Source: Sphingomonas sp. G-3-2-10 | GTDB lineage: Bacteria; Pseudomonadota; Alphaproteobacteria; Sphingomonadales; Sphingomonadaceae | Length of the DNA stretch: 64,000 nt | Reading direction: 5' to 3' | Assembly: GCF_012927115.1 (NCBI RefSeq) | Contig: NZ_JABBFY010000002.1 | Coordinates: forward strand, 62,001 to 126,000 | Part shown: piece by piece, positions 1 through 8,093 of the stretch | Numbering within the stretch: position 1 is the stretch's first letter | Layout of the letters: every line of letters begins with the position of its first letter | Program-made: the position numbers and the translations under genes | The notes under the pieces: model-generated | Seen by the model: only the letters and a program-made list of their open reading frames with translations | Told to the model about the DNA's origin: nothing | Database searches by the model: none

Positions 1-1051
1 TCGGGAACACCTTGGGCGCGGCCGGGGCCGGACGCGCGGGAATGTTCGCGGCCGCCAGCAGGGCCTGCCACGACACCAGCTTGAAGTTGGTCGTGTCCGG
101 CGAATTGTCGTCATCCGCGACGATCAGCAGCCCTGCCGGATAGGCCGGCGTCGCCAGCGGCACGGCAGTCAGGCTGCCCGCATCGGTCACGGCGTCGATC
201 GCGCCCGAACCCGGCCCGATCGCGACCGAACCGAGATAGGCGAAATCATTCTCCGGATCGTAGATATTCAACCGGCTGGCCGACGCGTCCGACACCACCA
301 GCCGCCCATCGGGACCCACCGCGACGCCCTTGGCCTCTTCGGTGATATGGCCCAGCCGGACGATGTCGACGATTTCGGGCACGATCTCGGCTTCGGGTTC
401 GATCGCCAGCCGCCACACGCCGACGATTTCCTGCGAGATATAGACCGACCCGCGATCGTCGCCGGCGCAATATCCGGTCTCAGACCCCAGCGCCATGCGG
501 CGCGCCAGCCGCGCATCCATTCCGCCTGAAGCATTGGCCGAGAGCGACCATTGCTCGATCGCCCCGGCATCGCCGAGCAGGAACAGGTACAGCGTTCCGT
601 CGCGATGGCTGCGCGACAGGCATAGTCCGGCCACCGTCATCTGCGGCTGCACACCGCTCACCGCGACGGGCGTCAGCACCCCGCCCGCGCCCACGCCGAA
701 CAGCTTGGGCGCATTGCCCTTGCCGTCGAGCGCAACGAGCAGCGCACCGCCGCCCGGCGCGGCCCCGGCGCGCTGATCCAGCGCACGGATATTGCCGACC
801 GCCTGCGATCCCAGACGCTTGCCGGTCAGGTCATAGGTTTCGATCCCGCCCGATTCGGTACCGCCCAGCACCACGCTCTTCGAAGGATCCGCGGCGTTGG
901 GCACCAGCACGGCGCCATCGGCGCCTGAGCCCAGCGTCGGCGCAGTTTCCGCCACCGCAACCGCAGTCGGCGTGGCGGTTTGCGCAAGCGCGCAGGGCGC
1001 AACGCTCGTCAGTAGCGCGATCGCCGCCAGGGCACGCAAGCTGGTCCTCAT
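1..1051 (-). CDS. Secreted phytase-like beta-propeller protein, 3' end cut by window edge
   Basis: The first 350 residues are visible and the frame is still open at base 1. It starts at ATG 1051 behind a GAGAGGGA ribosome-binding site, with a clear signal peptide (MRTSLRALAAIALL...ALAQ). Repeated blade-like stretches (LVPNAADPSKSVVLGGTESGGIETYDLTGKRLG in pieces, GNIRALDQRAG, LGSETGYCAGDDRGSVYISQE, EEAKGVAVGPDG) match the style of beta-propeller 3-phytases, which release phosphate from inositol hexakisphosphate in the periplasm or outside the cell using calcium. It is divergent from a histidine acid phosphatase, which fits a phosphate-ester scavenging role, although both may also belong to the MarR-linked island next door. 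The family assignment comes from the overall pattern and is fairly sure; the true substrate is unknown. Confidence 0.75.
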   Translation of the reverse strand, partial: MRTSLRALAAIALLTSVAPCALAQTATPTAVAVAETAPTLGSGADGAVLVPNAADPSKSVVLGGTESGGIETYDLTGKRLGSQAVGNIRALDQRAGAAPGGGALLVALDGKGNAPKLFGVGAGGVLTPVAVSGVQPQMTVAGLCLSRSHRDGTLYLFLLGDAGAIEQWSLSANASGGMDARLARRMALGSETGYCAGDDRGSVYISQEIVGVWRLAIEPEAEIVPEIVDIVRLGHITEEAKGVAVGPDGRLVVSDASASRLNIYDPENDFAYLGSVAIGPGSGAIDAVTDAGSLTAVPLATPAYPAGLLIVADDDNSPDTTNFKLVSWQALLAAANIPARPAPAAPKVFP

Positions 1052-1114
1052 ATCCCTCTCCCTCATTCCGGTCTGGCCAAAACCATGTGGCCCCGCGCCT
1101 GGAAACGCAAGTAA

Positions 1115-1150
1115 TATTCTATTTGATTTGATAATGGAAAATAAATTACA
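1115..1150. promoter_or_regulatory. AT-rich promoter/operator tract between phytase and acid phosphatase
   Basis: A sharply AT-rich stretch in GC-rich DNA sits between two divergent starts. It contains TTGATTT and, read on the minus strand, TAATTTAT, both of which recur in the AT-rich tracts at 6424-6440 and 7972-7988. It probably carries promoters for both genes and may hold a weaker copy of the same operator. Confidence 0.45.
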
Positions 1151-1181
1151 CAACATCGCATCAGGCCCCGCTTGGGAGAAG

Positions 1182-2411
1182 ATGATGACAATTGCGCGTC
1201 TCGCCACCACTCTGGCCGCTACGCTTGCGCTGGCCTTGCCGGCATCAGCCGCGCCCAAGTCGCCCGGGCTTCGTCTCGAACGAGTCGTGATGCTGATGCG
1301 CCACGGCATCCGCCCGCCGACCAAACCACTCCCGGTTCCCGCCGCCTATTCGCGCGAGACATGGCCGGGCTGGCCAGTCGATTTCGGCCTGCTCACGCCG
1401 CGCGGCGCGGCGGGGGTCAAGCTGCTGGGGGAAGCCGATCGCGGCTATTACACAGCGCGCGGCTTGTTCGCGCGAGGTTGTCCAGCGCCCGGCGCGGTGG
1501 TGCTCAAGGCGAGCAGCAAGCAGCGCGCAATCCGCACCGCCGAAAGCTGGGGCGAGGGCTTTATGCCCGGCTGCACGGCATCGGTCTCGCACCCCGGCGA
1601 GGGCGATCCGGATCCGATCTTCCACGGCCTCGACGACGCACCCGCATGGTTCGACGGCGCACGGGCGCATCGCGAATCGCTTGCCCTCGCCCCGCGCGGC
1701 GGCATCGCAGCCGAAGCCTTGGCTTATCGCGCCGACCTGCTGCTGCTGGCCCGCGTCCTTGGCTGCGCAATGCCCGCCTGCCCGCTGCTGAGCGATCCCA
1801 GCACTTTGGTCGCCGCGCCACATGATCGTCCCGATCTGGAAGGGCCGATCGATATCGGCTCGACCGCCAGCCAGACCTTCCTGCTCGAATACGTCGAAGG
1901 CATGCCGATGGCGCAGGTCGGATGGGGGCGGATCACCCGCGCCGAAATCGAGCAATTGCTGCGCTTCCACCCGCTCAAGTTCAGATATTCGAACCGCCCG
2001 GACTATGTCGCGCGCGCCGCGGGCAGCCCGCTCGCACGGGAGATGCTGGCTGCGCTCACCACGCCACGCGGCGCGAAGCTCACGCTGCTGGGCGGACACG
2101 ATACCAACATCGCCGATCTGGGCGGCTTCATGCGAGTCCATTGGAAGGTGCCGAGCTACCCCGCCGACGACGTCCCGCCGGGCAGCGCGATCGGCTTCGA
2201 GCTGCTGCGCGACGGCAAGGGGCATCGCTATGTCCGCGCCTTCTATCGCGCCCAGACGATGGACCAGTTGCGCGAACAACGCCGGCTGACCGGCCGCGAA
2301 CAGCCGTTCCGCCAGTATCTGGCAATGCCCGGTTGCGGCAATTCCACCGCGCCGCGCGCCTGCACGCTGGCCGCTTTCACTCGCGGCGTTCGCGGGCGCG
2401 TGCTTCCCTAA
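1182..2411 (+). CDS. Secreted histidine acid phosphatase
   Basis: A 409-residue protein with a signal peptide (about residues 1-23) followed by the histidine phosphatase signature MRHGIRPPT, where His41 is the phospho-acceptor. The second catalytic motif, GGHDTN with His306-Asp307, is in the expected distal position. Such periplasmic enzymes hydrolyse phosphomonoesters such as phytate or glucose-1-phosphate. Several internal cysteines (for example FARGCPAPG, GCAMPACPL) suggest disulfides. ATG 1182 is followed at once by ATG 1185; the latter has better spacing to GGGAGAAG, so either may be used. An in-frame ATG also lies upstream at 1134. The stop overlaps the end of the convergent dioxygenase gene by four bases. 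Family confident, substrate not. Confidence 0.85.
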   Translation: MMTIARLATTLAATLALALPASAAPKSPGLRLERVVMLMRHGIRPPTKPLPVPAAYSRETWPGWPVDFGLLTPRGAAGVKLLGEADRGYYTARGLFARGCPAPGAVVLKASSKQRAIRTAESWGEGFMPGCTASVSHPGEGDPDPIFHGLDDAPAWFDGARAHRESLALAPRGGIAAEALAYRADLLLLARVLGCAMPACPLLSDPSTLVAAPHDRPDLEGPIDIGSTASQTFLLEYVEGMPMAQVGWGRITRAEIEQLLRFHPLKFRYSNRPDYVARAAGSPLAREMLAALTTPRGAKLTLLGGHDTNIADLGGFMRVHWKVPSYPADDVPPGSAIGFELLRDGKGHRYVRAFYRAQTMDQLREQRRLTGREQPFRQYLAMPGCGNSTAPRACTLAAFTRGVRGRVLP

Positions 2412-3871
2412 TCCAGCGGCAGATCGCCGTTCGGGGTCCAGATCGCATGGACCTGATAGGCGTTGCGGAACGGCAGGATCACGCGGGCGCTTTCGCTCAT
2501 GGTCACAGCGTCGAGGATCACCAGCTCGGTACGCCGTTCGACCAGATTGTGCGCGGTGCCCATGATCCAGCCATCGCCCTCGGCGTCCGAACCCGCGCGC
2601 GGGACGAACACCGGCTCCTGCAGCACATGTTCGGGTCCGGCGAACCAAGCGGTCATCGTCCGGTCGATCACGTCGAACCGGCCATAGCAATTGACCGGGC
2701 GCAGGCGCGGATCGTCCGGCAGTTCGGCATGGAAGGGCCGGTCGGGGTCGGCATATTGCACCCAGACGTAACGGTTGGATTTCGTGTTGAACCGCTCGTC
2801 GATGCGCGTGAAGCTGGTCACGTCGCGGTCGAACAACTCCTCTTCCTGCGCCGCCATGCTGTTGCCGCGCAGATCGAGCCGGACGCGGCGCAGGCTGAAG
2901 CCGTTCATGGTGAAGGCCGCGCCGTCGACATCCTCGAACCACGGCCAGGTGTTGCCGCTGGCGATCGGCGCATCCATCACCAGCGTGTCGCCTTCCTCCC
3001 ACGCATTGGCGGTGTGGACGATCGAGCGCTCCGGCCCTTCGAAGATGCGCACATCCTCCGCCTTCCCGCCGCGCGGAATGACGGCGTAGTAAGAGGGCCG
3101 CTTGCTGTCCCACGCCCAGTGCGGTCGCCCGGCCTCGAGCCGCTCCATGCTGGTCACGGTGCCGCCGCCGGGGATGATCAGGTAATTCTCGGTCAGCGCC
3201 ATGTCGTGGAGCATCGAGGAATAGGGCACTTCGAAATCGAGACTCCACGTCACCCTGCCCTGCTTGTCGAAGATCGCGACATGCACATCGTTGCTGGCGA
3301 GCCCGGTCGATTCATAGCCGAACGCGATCGTCTCGCCGGTGAAGGGATCATATTTGGGATGGGCGGTGAAGGTCTGGCTGGCCCAGGTCCCGCCGAAATC
3401 GGTCGGGCCGACCGTCTCCAGCGTGTTGGGATCGATCTCGTAGGGCAGTCCCTCTTCCTTGGTCGCGTAGAGCCTGCCGCCCATCACCACCGGCGTGGTG
3501 TTGGCTGAGGTGCGCAGGTGCGGATTGTCGAGATCGCGCACTTCTTCGTCATCGGTGTGGGGTGCGCGGTAATAGCCGTAGAGCTGCTTCCGCGCCGCGA
3601 CCTGCTTGCAGTAACGCTCGGTCTTCACATAGCGGCCGCGATAGTCGACCGTGCCGCCGCGAAAGCGGAACATGCTGATATAGCCGTCCGCCGACAGGCT
3701 CGATTCATCCCTGAACTTGGGTGCGTACAGCCAGTCGCCGTGCATCCGGTAAAAGGCGCCGTCGAGTTCGGGCGGGATCGTTCCCGTCACCACGCAATCG
3801 ATCACTTCGGCTTCGAAACGCACCGGCGCGAAGAAGCCCGAAAGCGAATGGGTGAGCGAGAAATCGGCCAT
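2408..3871 (-). CDS. Carotenoid oxygenase family dioxygenase, lignostilbene dioxygenase-like
   Basis: A 487-residue cytoplasmic enzyme with the four widely spaced histidines that hold the non-haem iron: His171 (TAHPKYD), His222 (LHDMAL), His286 (VHTANA) and His475 (VHAIW). Members cleave a double bond with O2; the bacterial lignostilbene branch splits hydroxystilbenes into aldehydes. Tyr100/101 and Lys138 (ATKEEGLPYEID) lie where lignostilbene dioxygenases place residues that bind the 4-hydroxyl group, which argues for a phenolic substrate over a carotenoid; this is by recall, not alignment. The gene is 67 bp downstream of a TBDR on the same strand, so uptake and cleavage are probably co-transcribed. 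It ends convergently with the acid phosphatase. Confidence 0.85.
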   Translation of the reverse strand: MADFSLTHSLSGFFAPVRFEAEVIDCVVTGTIPPELDGAFYRMHGDWLYAPKFRDESSLSADGYISMFRFRGGTVDYRGRYVKTERYCKQVAARKQLYGYYRAPHTDDEEVRDLDNPHLRTSANTTPVVMGGRLYATKEEGLPYEIDPNTLETVGPTDFGGTWASQTFTAHPKYDPFTGETIAFGYESTGLASNDVHVAIFDKQGRVTWSLDFEVPYSSMLHDMALTENYLIIPGGGTVTSMERLEAGRPHWAWDSKRPSYYAVIPRGGKAEDVRIFEGPERSIVHTANAWEEGDTLVMDAPIASGNTWPWFEDVDGAAFTMNGFSLRRVRLDLRGNSMAAQEEELFDRDVTSFTRIDERFNTKSNRYVWVQYADPDRPFHAELPDDPRLRPVNCYGRFDVIDRTMTAWFAGPEHVLQEPVFVPRAGSDAEGDGWIMGTAHNLVERRTELVILDAVTMSESARVILPFRNAYQVHAIWTPNGDLPLD

Positions 3872-3938
3872 GTCTTGGATTCCGTGAAAGGTGCGCCGCC
3901 GCGCCAGGACGGGCGCGGCGGCGTATCGGACTGTCGGA

Positions 3939-6356
3939 TCAGAAGGTGCGCTTCACCGTGACCGCCCATTCGCGCGGCGTGCCGGGGAAGCCGGTGACCG
4001 TGCTGTTCGATCCGCGATTGTCGAAAACGCTGTTGTAATAGAGCTCGTCGGTCACGTTGGTGATGTGCAGCGCCACCGACCAGTCGCGGCTGGGGCTGCG
4101 CCAGGTGATGCTGGCGTTGAGCAGCGTGCGGCCTGGCACTTCGTTCAGCGCGGCGTTCGACGCCTGCTGGTAGAAGGAGCCGACATGCGCGACGTCGAGC
4201 CGCGGCGTCAGCGTGCCGCCCGAACCGAACTCGGCTTCGTATTGCACGCCCGCACTATACTGCCACTCCGGCGTGAACGGACCGCGCATCGACGGAGTCA
4301 CGCCCGACGCGATCGCCGCCGCGCTGAGCGAGGTATAGTCGAAGTCGAGATAAGCGACCGATCCGTCGAAGGTCAGGCCCTTCGCCAGCTTGACCGTGGT
4401 CTCGGCTTCGAGGCCCTGCACCGTGGCGCGGCCGGCATTGACCGGCAGCGCGCAGGGCGCGGCGGGTACGCCCGGCAGCGGGCAGGACGACACGACGATC
4501 AGGATGTCGCGATACTTGTTGTAAAAGCCCGAGAGATTGAAGCGGACGCGGCGATCGAACAGGTCGGTCTTGACGCCGATCTCATATGCCGTGAGCTTTT
4601 CCGGGCCGAACGGCAGTGCCTGTTGCGGGAAGAAGGCGCGCGGATTGACGCCACCGATCTTGAAGCCGGTCGAGACCTGCGCATAGGTCATCACTTCGGG
4701 CGACCAGCGATACTGGAGCGCGCCGCGGAAATCCCAATTGTCGCTCTTGTGCTCGCCGACCACACCATCGAGCGCGCGGATGCGCGGATCGGGCAGCCCG
4801 CCGAAAATGCTGCCGGGAATGCCGCGGCGGCCATAGGTCACCGTCTTGCTCGCGCTGGTGTAGCGGATGCCGCCCACCACATCGAGGCCTGGCACGATCG
4901 CCCATTCGGCATTGGCGAACACCGCGCGGGTCGATTGGCTGATCTTGTCGTCCTGGATGAACTGGAGCGACGGGATGTCCACCCGCTGGCGCGCGGTGGC
5001 GTCATACTGGAAGTAGAAGCCGCCCACGGTGAAGTTCACCGCATCGGCGATCTTCCCGCTGATCCGCACTTCCTGACTGACCTGCTCCAGCCGGTTATAA
5101 TTGTCGATCAGCGCGGTATCGACCGGCGAGCCTTCGTCGAAGATGTAGCGCGTCACATAGCTGCGATAGGCCGTGATCGACTTGATCGAGAGATTGTCGG
5201 CCAGCTCGTAATCGATCGTGCCCGACACGCCCCAGCCGTTGATCGCATTGCGATCGGCCACGGTGTATGGCGCGGTGCCGTCGCGCGGTGCCGGATTCAC
5301 ATAGGTCGCGTAATTGACGTACGGGCTATTGGTGTAGGTGTCCTGCGCATAATTGCCGTAGGGCGAATAGGTGATGAAGGGCGATCCGGTGGCATTGCCC
5401 AGCGCCACGCCGCCGATCTGATAGGCCGAGGTGTTGTTCGGCACGCCCGGTACGCCGGCCTGATTGCCGACGAACAGCAAGGTGCTCGGCGCGGCTTCGC
5501 TGCTGTCGTTGGTGTAGTCCCCGATCACATTGATTTCGAGCCGGTCCGACGGGACCCAGCGCAGTGCGGCGCGGGCTGCGGCATAGGATTTGCCGCCCTG
5601 CGTGCCCAGCTTGCAGTCGCTGACCGCGTTCTGGAACGATGGCACCGTGGTGCCCGGATGGGTGCAGGCATAATCGTAGCGAGTGACGTATCCGTCCTTG
5701 CTGACGCCGGTGCCGGTCAGGCGGACGAACAATTTATCGGGCACCAGCGCGAAGTCCATCGCGCCGCGAACCTCGACCCGGTTGAACCGGCCATAGGTGG
5801 CCTGAACGAAGCCGCCGCCTTGCCCGTCGGGCTTCTTGGAATAGATTTTGATCGAGCCGCCGATCGAGTTCTGGCCCGAGAGCGTGCCCTGCGGCCCGCG
5901 CAGCACTTCGATGCGGTCGAGATCGACCAGATCGACGATCGAGCCGGTCAGCGTGGGATAATAGACATCGTCGACATAGAGGCCGACGCCGGGTTCGAAC
6001 GCATAGCTCGAGTCATACTGGCCGACGCCGCGGATGAACGCCTGGATCGACGGGCCGAAGGTCGCGGTGGCGGGGCGCAGCGTGACGTTGGGCGCCTGTG
6101 CCGCGACATCGACCACCGAAAGCTGGCCGCGCGATTCGAGCAGATCGGCGTCGATCGCGGTGATCGCCAGCGGCGTATCCTGCACGCGCTGCTCGCGGAA
6201 CTGCGCCGTGACGACGATGTCGTCGTTGACCTCTTCGTCCTGCGCGGGGGCGGCGGATTCGGCCGGTTCGCTGGACTGCGCGAAGGCCGGCATCGCGACG
6301 AGCGCGGCTGCCGCGGCACCCGCCAGCAGGGCGGTACGGAAAATTGTGGATGTCAT
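3939..6356 (-). CDS. TonB-dependent outer membrane receptor
   Basis: An 805-residue TBDR with a signal peptide (to about residue 26, ending AFAQ), a TonB-box-like DDIVVTAQFREQ, a plug with QDTPLAITAID, and a long beta-barrel ending in the aromatic C-terminus VKRTF expected for outer membrane proteins. Plug features such as GLYVDDVYYP, RGPQGTLSGQNSIGG and the barrel motif STGFKIGG are typical of sphingomonad receptors often linked with aromatic or terpenoid substrates. It precedes the lignostilbene-type dioxygenase in a likely operon and is divergent from the MarR regulator, with an AT-rich operator candidate between them. This suggests regulated import of the dioxygenase substrate or its precursor. 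The ligand is not readable from the sequence. Confidence 0.9.
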   Translation of the reverse strand: MTSTIFRTALLAGAAAAALVAMPAFAQSSEPAESAAPAQDEEVNDDIVVTAQFREQRVQDTPLAITAIDADLLESRGQLSVVDVAAQAPNVTLRPATATFGPSIQAFIRGVGQYDSSYAFEPGVGLYVDDVYYPTLTGSIVDLVDLDRIEVLRGPQGTLSGQNSIGGSIKIYSKKPDGQGGGFVQATYGRFNRVEVRGAMDFALVPDKLFVRLTGTGVSKDGYVTRYDYACTHPGTTVPSFQNAVSDCKLGTQGGKSYAAARAALRWVPSDRLEINVIGDYTNDSSEAAPSTLLFVGNQAGVPGVPNNTSAYQIGGVALGNATGSPFITYSPYGNYAQDTYTNSPYVNYATYVNPAPRDGTAPYTVADRNAINGWGVSGTIDYELADNLSIKSITAYRSYVTRYIFDEGSPVDTALIDNYNRLEQVSQEVRISGKIADAVNFTVGGFYFQYDATARQRVDIPSLQFIQDDKISQSTRAVFANAEWAIVPGLDVVGGIRYTSASKTVTYGRRGIPGSIFGGLPDPRIRALDGVVGEHKSDNWDFRGALQYRWSPEVMTYAQVSTGFKIGGVNPRAFFPQQALPFGPEKLTAYEIGVKTDLFDRRVRFNLSGFYNKYRDILIVVSSCPLPGVPAAPCALPVNAGRATVQGLEAETTVKLAKGLTFDGSVAYLDFDYTSLSAAAIASGVTPSMRGPFTPEWQYSAGVQYEAEFGSGGTLTPRLDVAHVGSFYQQASNAALNEVPGRTLLNASITWRSPSRDWSVALHITNVTDELYYNSVFDNRGSNSTVTGFPGTPREWAVTVKRTF

Positions 6357-6423
6357 CAGGCGAAACCCTCCCTTGATCGAATCTGTGCGCCATCTTGCGA
6401 TGCGGCGCTTGAGGAGGTTGCTA

Positions 6424-6440
6424 TATAATTTAATTTATAA
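6424..6440. promoter_or_regulatory. AT-rich imperfect palindrome, candidate MarR operator A
   Basis: TATAATTTAATTTATA (6424-6439) is a near-perfect inverted repeat (14 of 16 positions match its reverse complement). The 13-mer ATTTAATTTATAA (6428-6440) is repeated exactly at 7976-7988. It lies between the divergent TBDR and MarR starts, the classic place for an autoregulating MarR dimer. Confidence 0.5.
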
Positions 6441-6515
6441 TGTAAAGTACCAAAGCAAGTCGACTTGGCCCGTGCGAGCGGGCATATCGGCGCAGGGACA
6501 CGGCAAGGAGGATGC

Positions 6516-7064
6516 GTGGCGGGCAGATCATCGGAACGCAGGGATACCAGACGCTCGGCATCGCGGACGCCGCGCGCGGCCGCGGCTGCGCGCGTGGTGG
6601 ACACGGCCGGCACCCCGCCGACCGAGATCGATTACGGCCCGCTCGACAAATATCTCGGCTATTATCTGCGCCGCCTCTACGACAATTACCGGCGCGATTT
6701 CGTCGAGCAGGCAGGCGATCTGGACGTGCAGCCGCGCGAAGTCGGCGCGCTGTTCGTGATCGGGCGCAACCCCGGCCTCACCCCGTCGCAGCTCAGCGGC
6801 GCGCTGGCGCTGGATGGCGCGCAGATCACCTCGATGCTCAACATGTTCGAGAATCGCGGCGTGCTGGAACGGCGCGTGTCGAGCACCGATGCGCGTTCGC
6901 GGATGGTGTATCTGACCAAGGATGGCGAAGCGATGCTCAAGCGGCTGGCGAAGTTCGTCGGCGGTTTCGACAGCAGCTTCAGCGGCAATTCGCTGACCGA
7001 CGAGGAACTGGCGCAGCTGATCGGGCTGCTGGGCAAGCTGCATGCCGGGACGGAAGCGCGGTAA
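6516..7064 (+). CDS. MarR family transcriptional regulator
   Basis: A 182-residue protein starting at GTG 6516, chosen because AAGGAG lies five bases upstream; an in-frame TTG at 6465 lacks such a site. After a basic, arginine-rich N-terminal stretch (about 30 residues, atypical for the family), a MarR winged helix follows: dimer helix GPLDKYLGYYLRRLYDNY, recognition region TPSQLSGALALDGAQITSMLNMFENRG, and wing ERRVSSTDARSRMVYLT. The ...STDARSR... wing is the family hallmark. MarR proteins usually repress adjacent genes until a phenolic ligand binds. Its neighbours (dioxygenase/TBDR on one side, transporter/MLE operon on the other) make it the likely switch for the island. Confidence 0.9.
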   Translation: MAGRSSERRDTRRSASRTPRAAAAARVVDTAGTPPTEIDYGPLDKYLGYYLRRLYDNYRRDFVEQAGDLDVQPREVGALFVIGRNPGLTPSQLSGALALDGAQITSMLNMFENRGVLERRVSSTDARSRMVYLTKDGEAMLKRLAKFVGGFDSSFSGNSLTDEELAQLIGLLGKLHAGTEAR

Positions 7065-7094
7065 GGCAGAGCGACGGCCTGGACACCGCGTGGT

Positions 7095-7364
7095 TCAGCC
7101 GGAGTTCTTCCGTCGGGCTATCTTGATCGCCCAATAGACGAGAAGGCCGGCCCCAATGGCGATTGTGGCCGAAGGCAGCGCAACCTGAGTCAGAAAACCC
7201 TTCTTGCACGCCGTGCCCGGTGCGCAGTCGCCCAGCGCGTCGGCGAGCAGCAGGAACATGAAGGCGGGCACGCCCAGCGAGGCAGCGGCGATACATCCCC
7301 ACCGGCCCTCGACCGTCAGCCCGCCATTATAACCGCCCTCTCCCATCGGCTCTGGATAGCCCAA
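7095..7364 (-). CDS. Small hypothetical membrane protein
   Basis: An 89-residue frame with two hydrophobic segments (about 25-45, CIAAASLGVPAFMFLLLADA, and 58-80, LTQVALPSATIAIGAGLLVYWAI) and a basic tail AIKIARRKNSG, the layout of a small two-helix inner membrane protein. A cysteine pair (DCAPGTAC) lies in the loop between the helices. No family was recognised. It is convergent with marR and upstream of nothing obvious. The hydrophobic pattern and positively charged end support it being real, but it could be a chance frame. Confidence 0.5.
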   Translation of the reverse strand: MGYPEPMGEGGYNGGLTVEGRWGCIAAASLGVPAFMFLLLADALGDCAPGTACKKGFLTQVALPSATIAIGAGLLVYWAIKIARRKNSG

Positions 7365-7436
7365 TGCCCTGTGCTCGCAAAGAAGATCGGGTTGCGGCGT
7401 TATCGAGCGTGCCGGCAGGGAGAGGCACAGAGACCG

Positions 7437-7949
7437 TTATCCGCCAAATCCCGGCCGGCGCAGTTCCGGCGGGCGGGCGCGGGGCACCTTTACGCCGCCC
7501 TGTCCCGGGAAGGCCGCCAGCGCTTCGCCCGACCAGTCGCGAATCAGGCGATCGCGGAACAGCCAGCGGCCGTCCTGCCGAACCACCTTGTCGAGATAAT
7601 GCCCGGCGAAGCGGATCATGAAGGGCGGCTCGCCCTTGCAATCGGTGACAAAGCAGAAGGAGCGGACCGTCGCTTCGTCGCCCTGCCCGTCGATCATGAT
7701 ATGGCTCACATGATGCTGGCGGCCGGGAAAGCTGGGGCGCGAGAAGAAGAACTCGGCCATTGCGCGGATGCCCGCCGCCCCTTCCCACCGGTCCGGCTCC
7801 TCGAACGCATCCTCGCACAGCACCGCATCTGCGGTGAAGCAGCCGACGAACCCCTCGACATCACCCGTGTCGAAGGTCCACGCATAGCGCGCCAGCAATT
7901 CCTGGATATCCAGCCGGTCCTCGACGGACAGGACGTTGGTGCCGGTCAT
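7437..7949 (-). CDS. SnoaL-like / NTF2-fold protein
   Basis: A 170-residue protein with the SnoaL_4-type opening EDRLDIQELLARYAWTFDTGDVEGFVGCFTADAV, then HHVSHIMIDGQGDEATVRSFCFV and GHYLDKVVRQDGRWLFRDRLI, the usual cone-shaped fold used by small hydratases, isomerases and ring-hydroxylating dioxygenase beta subunits. The C-terminal tail is rich in Pro, Arg and Gly. It is divergent from the MFS-DUF3237-MLE operon across an AT-rich operator candidate, so it probably belongs to the same catabolic set. The exact reaction cannot be told. Confidence 0.8.
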   Translation of the reverse strand: MTGTNVLSVEDRLDIQELLARYAWTFDTGDVEGFVGCFTADAVLCEDAFEEPDRWEGAAGIRAMAEFFFSRPSFPGRQHHVSHIMIDGQGDEATVRSFCFVTDCKGEPPFMIRFAGHYLDKVVRQDGRWLFRDRLIRDWSGEALAAFPGQGGVKVPRARPPELRRPGFGG

Positions 7950-7971
7950 TCATTCTCTCCGAAAAGCCACT

Positions 7972-7988
7972 ATTGATTTAATTTATAA
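7972..7988. promoter_or_regulatory. AT-rich repeat, candidate MarR operator B
   Basis: ATTTAATTTATAA at 7976-7988 is identical to the word at 6428-6440, and continues into TATAATA-like sequence that could be a -10 element. It lies between the divergent SnoaL-like gene and the MFS operon. Finding the same 13-mer in two promoters 1.5 kb apart in GC-rich DNA is unlikely by chance. Confidence 0.5.
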
Positions 7989-8093
7989 AATATAATATCT
8001 GCCTTGGCAACGGCGAGCGGACCAACCGTTTGCGCCAGAGAATCGAGGGGAAGCCGTCATCTTCGTCCAGTCGCGCCTCGCGAATTCCGCCCG

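Noticed and set aside
3891..6428. Long plus-strand open frame of 845 codons opposite the first TBDR
   Set aside because: It mirrors a well-supported TBDR with signal peptide and C-terminal aromatic motif; its translation is Arg/Ala/Asp-rich without any domain. Such frames are common in GC-rich DNA.
6512..7126. ATG 6512 frame overlapping marR
   Set aside because: It could use the same ribosome-binding site but its product has no MarR motifs; the GTG 6516 frame has them all.
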